NCBI RefSeq assembly: GCF_003048375.1
Contig: NZ_CP021642.1
Coordinates: 1,240,001 to 1,304,000, forward strand
Length of the DNA stretch: 64,000 nt
Direction: 5' to 3'
Origin: Campylobacter concisus
Lineage (GTDB): Bacteria; Campylobacterota; Campylobacteria; Campylobacterales; Campylobacteraceae
Made by a program: the position numbers and the translations under genes. The first letter of the stretch is position 1. Each line of letters starts with the position of its first letter. Below, piece after piece: positions 26,870 through 34,909 of this stretch. Below the pieces are notes generated by a model. The model had not been told where the DNA came from. It did not search any database and saw only the letters and a program-made list of their open reading frames with translations.

Positions 26870-27030
26870 TCTCTTACTTTTTTGATCTTATTTTTAACTA
26901 CATGAAATTTTGAAGCCGCAGCCGAGCATAGATCCTTATAAGTAACCAAAATTTTTGACTCTTTTTTAGTGCAAATGACTGCAAAAACGCTCTCAAGGTC
27001 GATTCTCTCTTTTTGTGTTAAATTTTCCAT
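26851..27030 (-). CDS. 59-residue basic protein paired with an HTH gene
   Basis: Short gene not found by length-limited calling. ATG 27030 follows the TAG stop of the HTH gene with no base between, and TAGGAAAATAG in the end of that gene serves as ribosome site. The product starts MENLTQKERIDLESVFAVIC, continues with a Lys-rich centre and ends in a strongly basic helix (KNKIKKVREKRAKI). No family recognised. A short motif YKDLCSAAASKFHVVKNKI might be a second DNA-binding helix pair. The pairing suggests a small regulator or toxin-antitoxin-like unit, but no known toxin motif is visible. Confidence 0.65.
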   Translation of the reverse strand: MENLTQKERIDLESVFAVICTKKESKILVTYKDLCSAAASKFHVVKNKIKKVREKRAKI

Positions 27031-27276
27031 CTATTTTCCTAGCAATTTTCTCATCTTGTTGACAACAAATAATATTTCATCATCGTCAAGCTCACATAGC
27101 AGTTTGCAAACAGCAGCAGCAGCTTGTGGCTTTGAGTTTCCAAGTCTCCAGTCCTGATATGTCCTCATAGGCACGCCAAGATCTTCTGCCATTTTTGCTT
27201 GTGAAATTTTCTTACCGATATTTTTTGCCTCAACTGCATTGTGAAGCAAATTAAATATATCACTTGTTTCAATCAT
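27031..27276 (-). CDS. Small helix-turn-helix DNA-binding protein
   Basis: 81 residues. The centre ISQAKMAEDLGVPMRTYQDW is a helix-turn-helix of the XRE/YdaS-like kind, followed by GNSKPQAAAAVCKLL and a C-terminal helix VVNKMRKLLGK. There is no Shine-Dalgarno site; instead a TATAAT box (minus strand, 27283-27288) lies seven bases before the ATG, so the message is probably leaderless. An AACGTATA half-site overlaps that box and recurs as a full palindrome 100 bases upstream, as expected for autorepression. Immediately followed by the 59-residue gene. Confidence 0.78.
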   Translation of the reverse strand: MIETSDIFNLLHNAVEAKNIGKKISQAKMAEDLGVPMRTYQDWRLGNSKPQAAAAVCKLLCELDDDEILFVVNKMRKLLGK

Positions 27277-27284
27277 TGAAGAAT

Positions 27285-27292
27285 TATACGTT
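27285..27292. promoter_or_regulatory. Candidate operator half-site overlapping the HTH gene -10 box
   Basis: TATACGTT on the plus strand, identical to one arm of the palindrome at 27390-27407 and overlapping TATAAT on the minus strand. Confidence 0.45.
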
Positions 27293-27389
27293 ATTTATCA
27301 TTAAATATACCTAAAATATTATATAAATAATGTAAAATAGTATATAAATATCAAAATTAAGTATTAAACATACTAAAAATTATTTATAA

Positions 27390-27407
27390 TATACGTTAAA
27401 ACGTATA
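27390..27407. promoter_or_regulatory. Candidate operator palindrome TATACGTT-AA-AACGTATA
   Basis: Perfect 8-base arms with a two-base spacer in the AT-rich region between the HTH gene and hrcA. Its half-site recurs at the HTH promoter, so it is the best candidate binding site for that protein. Confidence 0.5.
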
Positions 27408-27579
27408 AAATCTTTTAAATTCTTGAATAAAATTAGAAATTTTGGGTTTTATGTTGAAGTTAAATTTTTATTTTGTTTTAAATTTCATTTCTTTTTACGC
27501 AAAGCTTATAATATAGGCATTAGAAAAGTTTAGTTATATAGGCTAAATATATATAAATAAATTTTTTTAACTTATATAC

Positions 27580-27608
27580 TTGACATTGATAAACTAAAGT
27601 TGTATAAT
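27580..27608 (+). promoter_or_regulatory. Consensus sigma-70 promoter of hrcA operon
   Basis: TTGACA at 27580-27585, exactly 17 bases, TATAAT at 27603-27608. A full consensus -35 is unusual in Campylobacter, where -35 elements are generally degenerate. The CIRCE element follows five bases downstream. Confidence 0.8.
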
Positions 27609-27612
27609 CCGC

Positions 27613-27639
27613 TTAGCAATTAAAAAGAAAGAGTGCTAA
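27613..27639 (+). promoter_or_regulatory. CIRCE operator (HrcA-binding)
   Basis: TTAGCAATT, nine-base spacer, GAGTGCTAA. The right arm is the perfect CIRCE half; the left arm matches seven of nine. It lies over the start of transcription and the ribosome site of hrcA, giving HrcA autorepression of the hrcA-grpE-dnaK operon with heat-shock release. Confidence 0.85.
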
Positions 27640-27641
27640 AA

Positions 27642-28436
27642 GTGAGTAAAACAAATAAACGCGATTTGATACTAAATTCTATCATTGAAGCCTATTTGCA
27701 GGACAATGCGCCTATTGGCTCAAACGAGCTTGGCTCTCGCATGAGCGTGGCGATACCGGCATCAACGATACGTGTTTATTTTAAAAAGCTCTCAGATGAG
27801 GGCGAGATCACAAAGCTTCACATCAGTGGCGGCAGGATCCCAACTATCGCTGCGATGAGGAGATATTGGAGTGAAATTTTTAGTCAAAGCGACATAAATT
27901 TAGAGATAAACGATCCAAGAAGCTTAAAGATGCTCTGTGATGAGTTTGAACTTTATTGTATGATTTTTGGCACGATCGATAAGGAGTTGCTAGAAATTTT
28001 AAATTTAAATGATAGATATCTGGTTTTAAATTTTAGTGACGATGAGATCGTTATCAAATTTGACGCTAGGACGTATAAATTTTTAAACAACCTTATTGGA
28101 GTTAATTTAGACAAGCTTGAGCTTATCTGTTCTCAAGTTGGTTTAAGCGAACTAAGAAGCAAGGTTAGGGAGCTTAAAAGGACTAAAATTTACTTCCAAG
28201 AAAACGAAATTTTAGCCTTTGATATGTTTAAGGATAGACGCTTTAAGATGGTTTTTGACCCAAGTTTTAGCTTGCAAATGGATGAAAAACTTACATTTTC
28301 TCCTATGTTTGATGAAAATTACATGGGGCTTAAATTTAAAGCAAACTACCTTGGTAACGAGGCGCAGATGATCTGTGCTGGCAGTGTTTATACTGATTAT
28401 GTGAAATTTATAAATCTAATAAAGGAGGCGGCGTGA
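27642..28436 (+). CDS. hrcA: Heat-inducible transcription repressor HrcA
   Basis: Binds CIRCE and represses chaperone genes until misfolded protein titrates the chaperones. GTG 27642 (SKTNKRDLILNSIIEAYLQ) is used, giving 264 residues like C. jejuni HrcA; a GTG nine bases upstream lies inside CIRCE. The winged helix is at the N-terminus (DNAPIGSNELGSRM, ASTIRVYFKKLSDEGEITKL, HISGGRIPT). The epsilonproteobacterial form is about 80 residues shorter than the B. subtilis type because of a reduced effector domain. Stop overlaps the grpE start (GTGA). Confidence 0.93.
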   Translation: MSKTNKRDLILNSIIEAYLQDNAPIGSNELGSRMSVAIPASTIRVYFKKLSDEGEITKLHISGGRIPTIAAMRRYWSEIFSQSDINLEINDPRSLKMLCDEFELYCMIFGTIDKELLEILNLNDRYLVLNFSDDEIVIKFDARTYKFLNNLIGVNLDKLELICSQVGLSELRSKVRELKRTKIYFQENEILAFDMFKDRRFKMVFDPSFSLQMDEKLTFSPMFDENYMGLKFKANYLGNEAQMICAGSVYTDYVKFINLIKEAA

Positions 28437-28975
28437 GCGAAGAGGTAAAAGAGCAAAATCTACCTGAGGTCGAGCCTGTGCAAGAGACAGCTAGTGATAG
28501 CATAAATTTAGATGCACTTGGCGATATCTCAAAAGTGGAGAAGCTCGAAAAAGAGCTTGGCGAGATCACTGATAAATATTACAGAGCAAATGCTGAGTTT
28601 GAAAATATCAAAAAGCGTTATGAAAAAGAGAAAGCAGACGTTGCGAGCTATGCAAATGAGAAATTTGCTAGGGACTTGCTACCAGTCATCGATGCGCTTG
28701 AGATCGCTGCAAATTTTGACCCAGAGGATGATGAATTTGCCAAAAAGATCAAAGAGGGCATTTTGATAACGATAAATCAGTTTAAGAAATGTTTTGAAAA
28801 GCATGGCGTGAGCGAGATCGCAACTGATGTCGAGTTTGATCCAAATGTGCATAATGCCGTTTTAAGGGTCGATAGCGAGGAGAAGCAAAGCGGTCAGATC
28901 GTGCAAGCTTTACAAAAAGGCTATATGATAAATGGTAGGGTTTTGCGCCCAGCTATGGTCAGTGTGGCAAACTAA
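28433..28975 (+). CDS. grpE: Nucleotide exchange factor GrpE
   Basis: Co-chaperone that releases ADP from DnaK. 180 residues from a GTG start overlapping the hrcA stop, with AAAGGAGG in front. N-terminal acidic tail, long coiled-coil helix (LEKELGEITDKYYRANAEFE) and the C-terminal beta domain with the family signature DVEFDPNVHNAVLRVDS and GYMINGRVLRPAMVSV. Second gene of the CIRCE-controlled operon. Confidence 0.96.
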   Translation: MSEEVKEQNLPEVEPVQETASDSINLDALGDISKVEKLEKELGEITDKYYRANAEFENIKKRYEKEKADVASYANEKFARDLLPVIDALEIAANFDPEDDEFAKKIKEGILITINQFKKCFEKHGVSEIATDVEFDPNVHNAVLRVDSEEKQSGQIVQALQKGYMINGRVLRPAMVSVAN

Positions 28976-29006
28976 ATTTAAAAAATAAATCTAATAAAGG
29001 AAAAAT

Positions 29007-30878
29007 ATGTCAAAAGTTATAGGTATAGACTTAGGTACAACAAACTCTTGTGTGAGCGTTTTTGAGCGCGGCGAGAGCAAGGTTATCCCAAACAAAGAGG
29101 GCAAAAACACAACTCCATCTGTTGTTGCTTTTACAGACAAAGGTGAAATTCTAGTAGGTGATGTTGCAAAACGTCAAGCAGTTACAAACCCTGAAAAAAC
29201 GATATATTCTATCAAACGTATTATGGGTTTGATGAGTAATGAAAAAAATGCTGAAGAGGCAAAGGCTCGCTTGCCATATCACGTCGTAGATAGAAACGGT
29301 GCTTGCGCGGTTGAGATCGCTGGTAAGGTCTATACTCCGCAAGAAATTTCAGCAAAAATTCTCATCAAACTAAAAGAAGACGCTGAAGCATATCTTGGTG
29401 AAAAGGTAACAGACGCGGTTATCACTGTGCCTGCATACTTTAACGATAGCCAAAGAAAGGCTACAAAAGAGGCTGGAACTATCGCAGGGCTAAACGTACT
29501 TCGTATCATCAACGAGCCAACAGCTGCGGCGCTTGCTTATGGTCTTGATAAAAAAGAGGCTGAGAAAATTTTAGTTTATGACCTAGGTGGTGGTACATTT
29601 GACGTTACAGTGCTTGAAACTGGCGATAATATCGTTGAAGTTTTGGCAACTGGCGGTAACGCATTCTTAGGTGGTGATGACTTTGATAACAAGATCATCG
29701 ACTGGCTAGTAAGTGAGTTTAAAAACGAAACTGGTATCGATCTAAAAGGCGATATCATGGCGCTTCAACGCTTAAAAGAAGCCGCTGAAAATGCTAAAAA
29801 AGAGCTAAGCTCAGCTCAAGAGACTGAGATAAATTTACCATTTATCACAGCTGACGCGACTGGTCCAAAACACCTTGTCAAAAAGCTAACTCGTGCCAAA
29901 TTTGAAGGCATGATCGACTCACTTGTGGGCGAGACTATCACTAAGATAAATGAAGTCATCAAAGATGCAGGTCTAAGCAAGAGCGACATCAAAGAGGTCG
30001 TAATGGTCGGTGGTTCAACTCGTGTGCCACTTGTTCAAGAAGAGGTTAAAAAAGCATTTGGCAAAGAGCTAAATAAGAGCGTAAATCCAGATGAAGTCGT
30101 AGCTATCGGTGCTGCGATCCAAGGTGCGGTTATAAAAGGCGACGTAAAAGACGTGCTACTTCTTGACGTTACTCCACTTAGCCTTGGTATCGAGACACTT
30201 GGCGGCGTGATGACTAAGATCATCGAAAAAGGCACAACTATACCAACTAAGAAAAGTCAAGTCTTCTCAACTGCTGAAGATAACCAAAGTGCCGTTACTA
30301 TCATGGTTTTACAAGGTGAGCGTGAGTTTGCAAGGGATAATAAATCACTTGGTAACTTCAACTTAGAGGGCATCCCAGCAGCTCCAAGAGGTGTGCCTCA
30401 AATCGAAGTTGAATTTGACATCGACGCAAACGGAATTTTAACCGTTTCAGCAAAAGATAAAGCGACTGGCAAAGCCCAAAACATCACTATCTCAGGATCA
30501 AGCGGTCTTAGCGAAGATGAGATAAATAGCATGGTAAAAGATGCTGAGCTTCACAAAGAAGAGGATAAAAAGCGCAAAGACGCAGTTGAAGCTAGAAACC
30601 AAGCAGACGCACTAGTTCATCAAACTGAAAAGAGCATGAGCGAGCTTGGCGAGAAAGTGCCAGCTGAAGATAGAAGCAACATCGAAGCTGCGCTAAATGA
30701 TCTAAAAGAGGTTCTAAAAGATGAAAACTCTTCAAAAGAGCAAATCGATGCAAAAGTAGAAGCTCTAAGCAAAGCTAGCCATAAACTAGCAGAAGCTATG
30801 TATAAAAAAGATGAAAACGCTGGTGCAAACGGCGGCAACAAAAAAGACGACGACGTTATAGACGCTGAAGTCGAGTAA
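29007..30878 (+). CDS. dnaK: Chaperone DnaK (Hsp70)
   Basis: 623 residues. Actin-like ATPase domain with [30 protein letters not shown] and [14 protein letters not shown], linker [13 protein letters not shown], substrate domain and helical lid ending in an acidic [10 protein letters not shown] tail, the EEVD-like C-terminus of bacterial DnaK. ATG 29007 has AAAGGAAAA in front. Last gene of the hrcA operon, closed by a clear terminator; dnaJ is not here. Confidence 0.98.
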   Translation: MSKVIGIDLGTTNSCVSVFERGESKVIPNKEGKNTTPSVVAFTDKGEILVGDVAKRQAVTNPEKTIYSIKRIMGLMSNEKNAEEAKARLPYHVVDRNGACAVEIAGKVYTPQEISAKILIKLKEDAEAYLGEKVTDAVITVPAYFNDSQRKATKEAGTIAGLNVLRIINEPTAAALAYGLDKKEAEKILVYDLGGGTFDVTVLETGDNIVEVLATGGNAFLGGDDFDNKIIDWLVSEFKNETGIDLKGDIMALQRLKEAAENAKKELSSAQETEINLPFITADATGPKHLVKKLTRAKFEGMIDSLVGETITKINEVIKDAGLSKSDIKEVVMVGGSTRVPLVQEEVKKAFGKELNKSVNPDEVVAIGAAIQGAVIKGDVKDVLLLDVTPLSLGIETLGGVMTKIIEKGTTIPTKKSQVFSTAEDNQSAVTIMVLQGEREFARDNKSLGNFNLEGIPAAPRGVPQIEVEFDIDANGILTVSAKDKATGKAQNITISGSSGLSEDEINSMVKDAELHKEEDKKRKDAVEARNQADALVHQTEKSMSELGEKVPAEDRSNIEAALNDLKEVLKDENSSKEQIDAKVEALSKASHKLAEAMYKKDENAGANGGNKKDDDVIDAEVE

Positions 30879-30885
30879 AACTCCT

Positions 30886-30914
30886 AGAGCAGGGCAACCA
30901 GCCTTGCTCTTTTA
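30886..30914 (+). terminator. Terminator of the hrcA-grpE-dnaK operon
   Basis: Stem AGAGCAGGGC/GCCTTGCTCT with one G-T pair around AACCA, followed by TTTAAATTT. Eight bases after the dnaK stop. Confidence 0.82.
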
Positions 30915-31029
30915 AATTTATAGGTTAAATTTAAACTTCTAAACACTTCTTAGCGCACACTCGCGACATCATCTTATAAGATAAAAAGTATAAATTTCTA
31001 AAATGCAAAAATTTAGCCGCACTCAAAAA

Positions 31030-31632
31030 TCAAGATCTTTTAACGATCTCCACCCATCTATCAAGCTCTTGTTGCTCGGCTTTTAGTGTGCTACTTTCGC
31101 CGTGTCCTGGGTAAAGTACGAAGTCACCATTTAGATTTTTACATTTTTCTAAGCTTTTTAGCATCTCATTTTTATCCGAATATGGAAAGTCCCAGCGTCC
31201 GATGCTACCTTTAAATAAAAAATCTCCACTAAACATCGTATCTTCTATCTCTATCATCGAGCAGCCCGGTGTGTGCCCTGGAAAATGGTGAAATTTAAAA
31301 GAAAATTCATCCATTACAAAGCTCTCATCGCCATCAACTAAAATGTCTGGCACAAAGGTGTTTTTCATATAGCCAAAAATGTCACTCTCGCACATAAAAG
31401 CATCAAATTTATTGATATAAACTGGGATTTTTAGCTCATTTTTTAGCTCGCTCACGTCGTAAATATGGTCAAAATGCCCATGAGTGCAAAGTATCGCCTT
31501 TAAATTTTGTGCATTTTGCAAAACCCACTCTTTTGCCCCATCGCCTGGATCTATCACTAAACTTGAGCCATTTTTGGTAACGATGTAGCAATTTGTCCCA
31601 AAATCGCCAAAACTTTTATGCATTACTCTCAT
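31030..31632 (-). CDS. Metallo-beta-lactamase-fold hydrolase (glyoxalase II-like)
   Basis: 200 residues. The zinc motif LCTHGHFDHIYDV (HxHxDH, about 50-62), FPGHTPGCSMIE, MFSGDFLFKGSIGR and a final YPGHGESSTL give the full set of metal ligands of the MBL fold. Closest in layout to the small YcbL/glyoxalase II-like thioesterases. Cytosolic. Divergent from nadE; monocistronic. Substrate uncertain. Confidence 0.88.
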   Translation of the reverse strand: MRVMHKSFGDFGTNCYIVTKNGSSLVIDPGDGAKEWVLQNAQNLKAILCTHGHFDHIYDVSELKNELKIPVYINKFDAFMCESDIFGYMKNTFVPDILVDGDESFVMDEFSFKFHHFPGHTPGCSMIEIEDTMFSGDFLFKGSIGRWDFPYSDKNEMLKSLEKCKNLNGDFVLYPGHGESSTLKAEQQELDRWVEIVKRS

Positions 31633-31711
31633 TTCTTACCTTAAATTTATTATTTCTTAAATATTTACATCTTTTTACTTAAACTTAAAGAAAAATTTTA
31701 AATTTACTTAG

Positions 31712-31717
31712 TATAAT
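31712..31717 (+). promoter_or_regulatory. -10 box ahead of nadE
   Basis: TATAAT preceded by AG and an A/T tract, 35 bases before ATG 31753. It places transcription start close to a TTG at 31720, which argues against that codon as the start. Confidence 0.55.
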
Positions 31718-31752
31718 CTTTGCAAAAGGAAGCAAATTTAGGCAAAGGGACA

Positions 31753-32490
31753 ATGAAGGGGTATCAAAAAATAGAAGAAACCTTAGTTTTTAGCTTAAAA
31801 GATAAAACTAAAGGTAAAAAACTACTATTAGGCGTAAGCGGCGGTATTGATTCTGCTGTGGTTGCGACACTTTGTGCGAGAGCAAAGCCAGATGAAACTC
31901 ACGCACTCATTATGCCAACAGCATCATCAAACAGACAAAATATGGATGACGCCTTAAATTTATGTGAAAAACTAAACATAAAATATAAGGTTTTATCTAT
32001 AGAGGGCATTTTAAATGCCTTTTACGAAACGATAGATGTAAATTTAAGCAATTTAAGAAAAGGGAATTTAGCAGCTAGAGTTAGAATGAGCTTGCTTTAT
32101 GATTATTCATCTAGTATAAACGCTCTAGTCATCGGCACAAGCAACAAAAGTGAGCTTATGCTTGGTTATGGCACGATATTTGGGGATTTGGCGTGCGCGA
32201 TAAATCCTATCGGAGAGCTTTATAAGAGTGAAATTTTTGAATTTGCAAAACATCTTGGTGTTGATGAAAATTTTATCAAAAAAGCACCTTCAGCTGATCT
32301 TTGGGATGGGCAAAGTGACGAGGGCGACATAGGTTACAGCTACGCTGTCATTGATGAAATTTTACAAAATTTAGAAAATAACAAGGAGCAAGCCATCAAA
32401 AAGTTTGGATTAAAAGCGGTCTTGGATATAGAAAATAGAGTTGTGTCAAACAGGTTTAAACGACAAATGCCGTTGATAGTGAAAATTTAA
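31753..32490 (+). CDS. nadE: NAD synthetase, ammonia-dependent
   Basis: ATP-dependent amidation of deamido-NAD with ammonia. 245 residues from ATG 31753, matching the short, glutaminase-free NadE of epsilonproteobacteria. The N-type PP-loop is LLGVSGGIDSAVVATL (about 26-41); IGTSNKSELMLGYGT and KKAPSADLWDGQSDE are the deamido-NAD-binding segments. First gene of a plus-strand unit that runs through kdsB; C. jejuni has nadE-lpxK-thrC-kdsB in the same order. Confidence 0.95.
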   Translation: MKGYQKIEETLVFSLKDKTKGKKLLLGVSGGIDSAVVATLCARAKPDETHALIMPTASSNRQNMDDALNLCEKLNIKYKVLSIEGILNAFYETIDVNLSNLRKGNLAARVRMSLLYDYSSSINALVIGTSNKSELMLGYGTIFGDLACAINPIGELYKSEIFEFAKHLGVDENFIKKAPSADLWDGQSDEGDIGYSYAVIDEILQNLENNKEQAIKKFGLKAVLDIENRVVSNRFKRQMPLIVKI

Positions 32491-32500
32491 AGGATTAAAG

Positions 32501-33631
32501 ATGAGAGAAATTCCGTTTTACAAACCAACTATCACTGAGCGTGAGAGTGAGCTTATCGAAGAGGCTTTGCATTCTGAAAATGCTACTGATACGGTTGCTA
32601 AATTTGAAGAAAAGCTAAAAGAGTACTTTGGTGCTAAATTTGTAGTTACTACAAACAACATCGCAGCAGCGCACCATCTAGCACTAAGTGCGATGGATAC
32701 AAAGCGCGGTGACAAGGTCATCTGCTCGGTAAATGCCTTCCCTAGCGTGGCTCAGGCTGTTAGACATTTTGATGCCGAGCCTATCTTTGTTGATATCGAT
32801 GAAGAGGATTTTAACATCAGCCCAGAAGCCCTTGAAAAGGTGCTAAAAGAGCAAAATCACAAAAAACTAAAATGTGCTTTTATCTCACACATCGCTGGAC
32901 AAAGCGCTAGGCTTGATGAGATAAAGGCTATCTGCGAAAAATATGGCATCGTCGTTTTAGATGATGCAAACCGAGGCATAGGACTAACTTATAATGGCAA
33001 AAAAGTCGGTTCAGACTCGTTTTTATCATGCTTTCAGACAAACTCACGCGTGCAAAATCCTATCTCAACAGTTGGATTTTTCACGACAAATGACGAAGAG
33101 GTATATAAAAAAGCAAAACTACTTCGTAACTATGCCCTTGTAAATGGTATAGATAAATTTGGTAGTTTAAGCTATATCTACGACGTTGTTGATATCGGTT
33201 TAAAATACGATATAAACTCGATAAATGCGGCATTTTCTATCGCTCAGCTTGAAAAGACAGACGAGCTTATAAAACGCAGAAAAAAGATCGCTGAAATTTA
33301 CGATAAAGAGCTTAAAGAGTGTCACAACATCACAACTCCAGTCAAAAAACGCGAGCACATCTACACTCAATATATCATCAAGATAAATAAAAATCGCGAC
33401 AGCTTTGCTAGAGAGCTTTTGGAGCGTGGAATTCACACTTCGCTGCACTACATACCGATACATTTGCTAAGCTATTATAAAAATAAATATTCGCTTAAAG
33501 TAAATGACTTTCCAAATGCTCTAAAAGCGTATCAACAAGTCTTGTCGCTACCTATCTATCATAGTTTGAGCGACGAAGAGGTGCAATACATCTGCAACAC
33601 GGTAAAAGAAATTTCTAAATCTCGTGTTTAA
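32501..33631 (+). CDS. DegT/DnrJ/EryC1/StrS-family protein without the PLP lysine
   Basis: 376 residues of the sugar aminotransferase fold. [20 protein letters not shown] and [20 protein letters not shown] are standard family stretches and keep the Asp that contacts the PLP ring nitrogen. At the place where the family has S-F-x-P-x-K-x-x-x-x-G-E-G-G, this protein reads [18 protein letters not shown] with no lysine, glutamate or double glycine. The internal aldimine therefore cannot form; it is either catalytically dead, a PMP-using dehydratase-like enzyme, or has another role. It is inserted between nadE and lpxK, absent from that spot in C. jejuni, and overlaps lpxK by eight bases. Confidence 0.85.
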   Translation: MREIPFYKPTITERESELIEEALHSENATDTVAKFEEKLKEYFGAKFVVTTNNIAAAHHLALSAMDTKRGDKVICSVNAFPSVAQAVRHFDAEPIFVDIDEEDFNISPEALEKVLKEQNHKKLKCAFISHIAGQSARLDEIKAICEKYGIVVLDDANRGIGLTYNGKKVGSDSFLSCFQTNSRVQNPISTVGFFTTNDEEVYKKAKLLRNYALVNGIDKFGSLSYIYDVVDIGLKYDINSINAAFSIAQLEKTDELIKRRKKIAEIYDKELKECHNITTPVKKREHIYTQYIIKINKNRDSFARELLERGIHTSLHYIPIHLLSYYKNKYSLKVNDFPNALKAYQQVLSLPIYHSLSDEEVQYICNTVKEISKSRV

Positions 33632-34544
33632 GAAATTTAACATCCTTTTACACTCTTGGGCGAATGACTACTTCTTTCGCCCAAATTTCTTTCAAATTTT
33701 ACTAGCATTTTTACTTTTGCCACTAAGTCTTATCTACGCTTTAGTCGTTATTTGTAAGAAATTTAGCGCGCAAAAAAAAGAGTTTGGTATAAAGATAATA
33801 AGCGTTGGAAATTTAACTCTTGGAGGAAGCGGTAAGACCCCACTTTGCGTCGCTATCGCTAAGAATTTCGAAGGCGCTTTTATCATCCTTAGAGGCTATA
33901 AAAGAAAGAGCAAAGGCATGCAAGTTGTCGCTAGGGATGGCGAAATTTTACTTGACGTAGTGGCAAGTGGCGATGAGGCGATGATATATGCCACAAGCCT
34001 TAAAAACGCAAATGTGATCGTAAGCGAAGATAGAAAAATAGCCATAAACTACGCCAAAGAGCATGGCGCAAAGTATATCTTGCTGGATGATGGATTTTCT
34101 AAATTTGACATAGCTAAATTTGATATCTTAGTGCGTCCAAACCCAGAGCCAAAGCTAAAGCTTTGCCTGCCAAGCGGGGCTTATAGATATCCATTTAGCT
34201 TTTATAAATTTGGAGATTTTATCGCACGTGAGGGGCAAACTCACTTTAGAAAGAGTGAAATTTTAAATAAAAGCGAAAAAATGGTGCTAGTTACCGCCAT
34301 AGCAAACCCAGCGCGCCTTGAAGCATTTTTTGGCGAGTGCGTGGGACAGGTATTTTTCCCCGATCACTACGACTTTTCAAAAGAGGAGCTAAGTGAAATT
34401 TTGCAAAGTTACGGCGCCACATCGCTTTTGATGACGCAAAAGGACTATGTAAAGGTAAAGGATTTTGGGCTGAGAGTATCGCTTATAACGCTTGAAGTTA
34501 CGCTAAGCGAGGAGTTTAAAAAGGTTTTGGCGAAGCAAATTTAA
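33624..34544 (+). CDS. lpxK: Tetraacyldisaccharide 4'-kinase
   Basis: Phosphorylates the lipid A precursor at the 4' position at the inner membrane. 306 residues from a GTG start that overlaps the DegT-family stop. An N-terminal hydrophobic helix ([20 protein letters not shown]) anchors it; the P-loop is [40 protein letters not shown] is the second conserved stretch. Together with kdsB downstream it serves lipopolysaccharide/lipo-oligosaccharide synthesis. Confidence 0.94.
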   Translation: MFKKFNILLHSWANDYFFRPNFFQILLAFLLLPLSLIYALVVICKKFSAQKKEFGIKIISVGNLTLGGSGKTPLCVAIAKNFEGAFIILRGYKRKSKGMQVVARDGEILLDVVASGDEAMIYATSLKNANVIVSEDRKIAINYAKEHGAKYILLDDGFSKFDIAKFDILVRPNPEPKLKLCLPSGAYRYPFSFYKFGDFIAREGQTHFRKSEILNKSEKMVLVTAIANPARLEAFFGECVGQVFFPDHYDFSKEELSEILQSYGATSLLMTQKDYVKVKDFGLRVSLITLEVTLSEEFKKVLAKQI

Positions 34545-34594
34545 GCCCATTTTGTTATAATGAGCCACTTTTTAAAAGGAAAATTTAGATCAAA

Positions 34595-34909
34595 ATGAGA
34601 ATTTTAATCACCTCAGTCGCAAAGAAAAAAGAGGCAAAAAAACTAAGCAAAAAGCTCGTGAAAAAGGGACTTGCAGCTTGCGTGAGTGGCTTTAGCGCAA
34701 AGAGCATTTATCTTTGGCAAGAGAAGCTTTGTGATGAAAAAGAGCAAATTTTACTCATAAAAACGGACGTGAAATTTAAAAAAGTAGCTAAATTTATAAG
34801 AAAGCACCATAGCTACGAAACCCCAGAAATTTTGGCACTTAAGCCAAAAGATGTTTTTAAAAAATATGAAAATTGGATAAAAAAATCAACCAAAAAAGGC
34901 AAAAAATGA
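34595..34909 (+). CDS. cutA: CutA1-like divalent-cation tolerance protein
   Basis: 104 residues of the trimeric CutA1 fold: KLVKKGLAACVSG, IYLWQEKLCDEKEQILLIKT and HSYETPEILALKPK are the conserved segments (the family pattern is W-x-G-x-(8)-E-x-x-L-x-x-K and HPY-x-x-P-E). Very lysine-rich. Linked in E. coli to copper tolerance, but the general role is unsettled. Ends in an ATGA overlap with thrC. Confidence 0.88.
   Translation: MRILITSVAKKKEAKKLSKKLVKKGLAACVSGFSAKSIYLWQEKLCDEKEQILLIKTDVKFKKVAKFIRKHHSYETPEILALKPKDVFKKYENWIKKSTKKGKK

Noticed and set aside
27633-27641. GTG 27633 as hrcA start
   Set aside because: It lies inside the CIRCE right arm; GTG 27642 gives the C. jejuni-like N-terminus.
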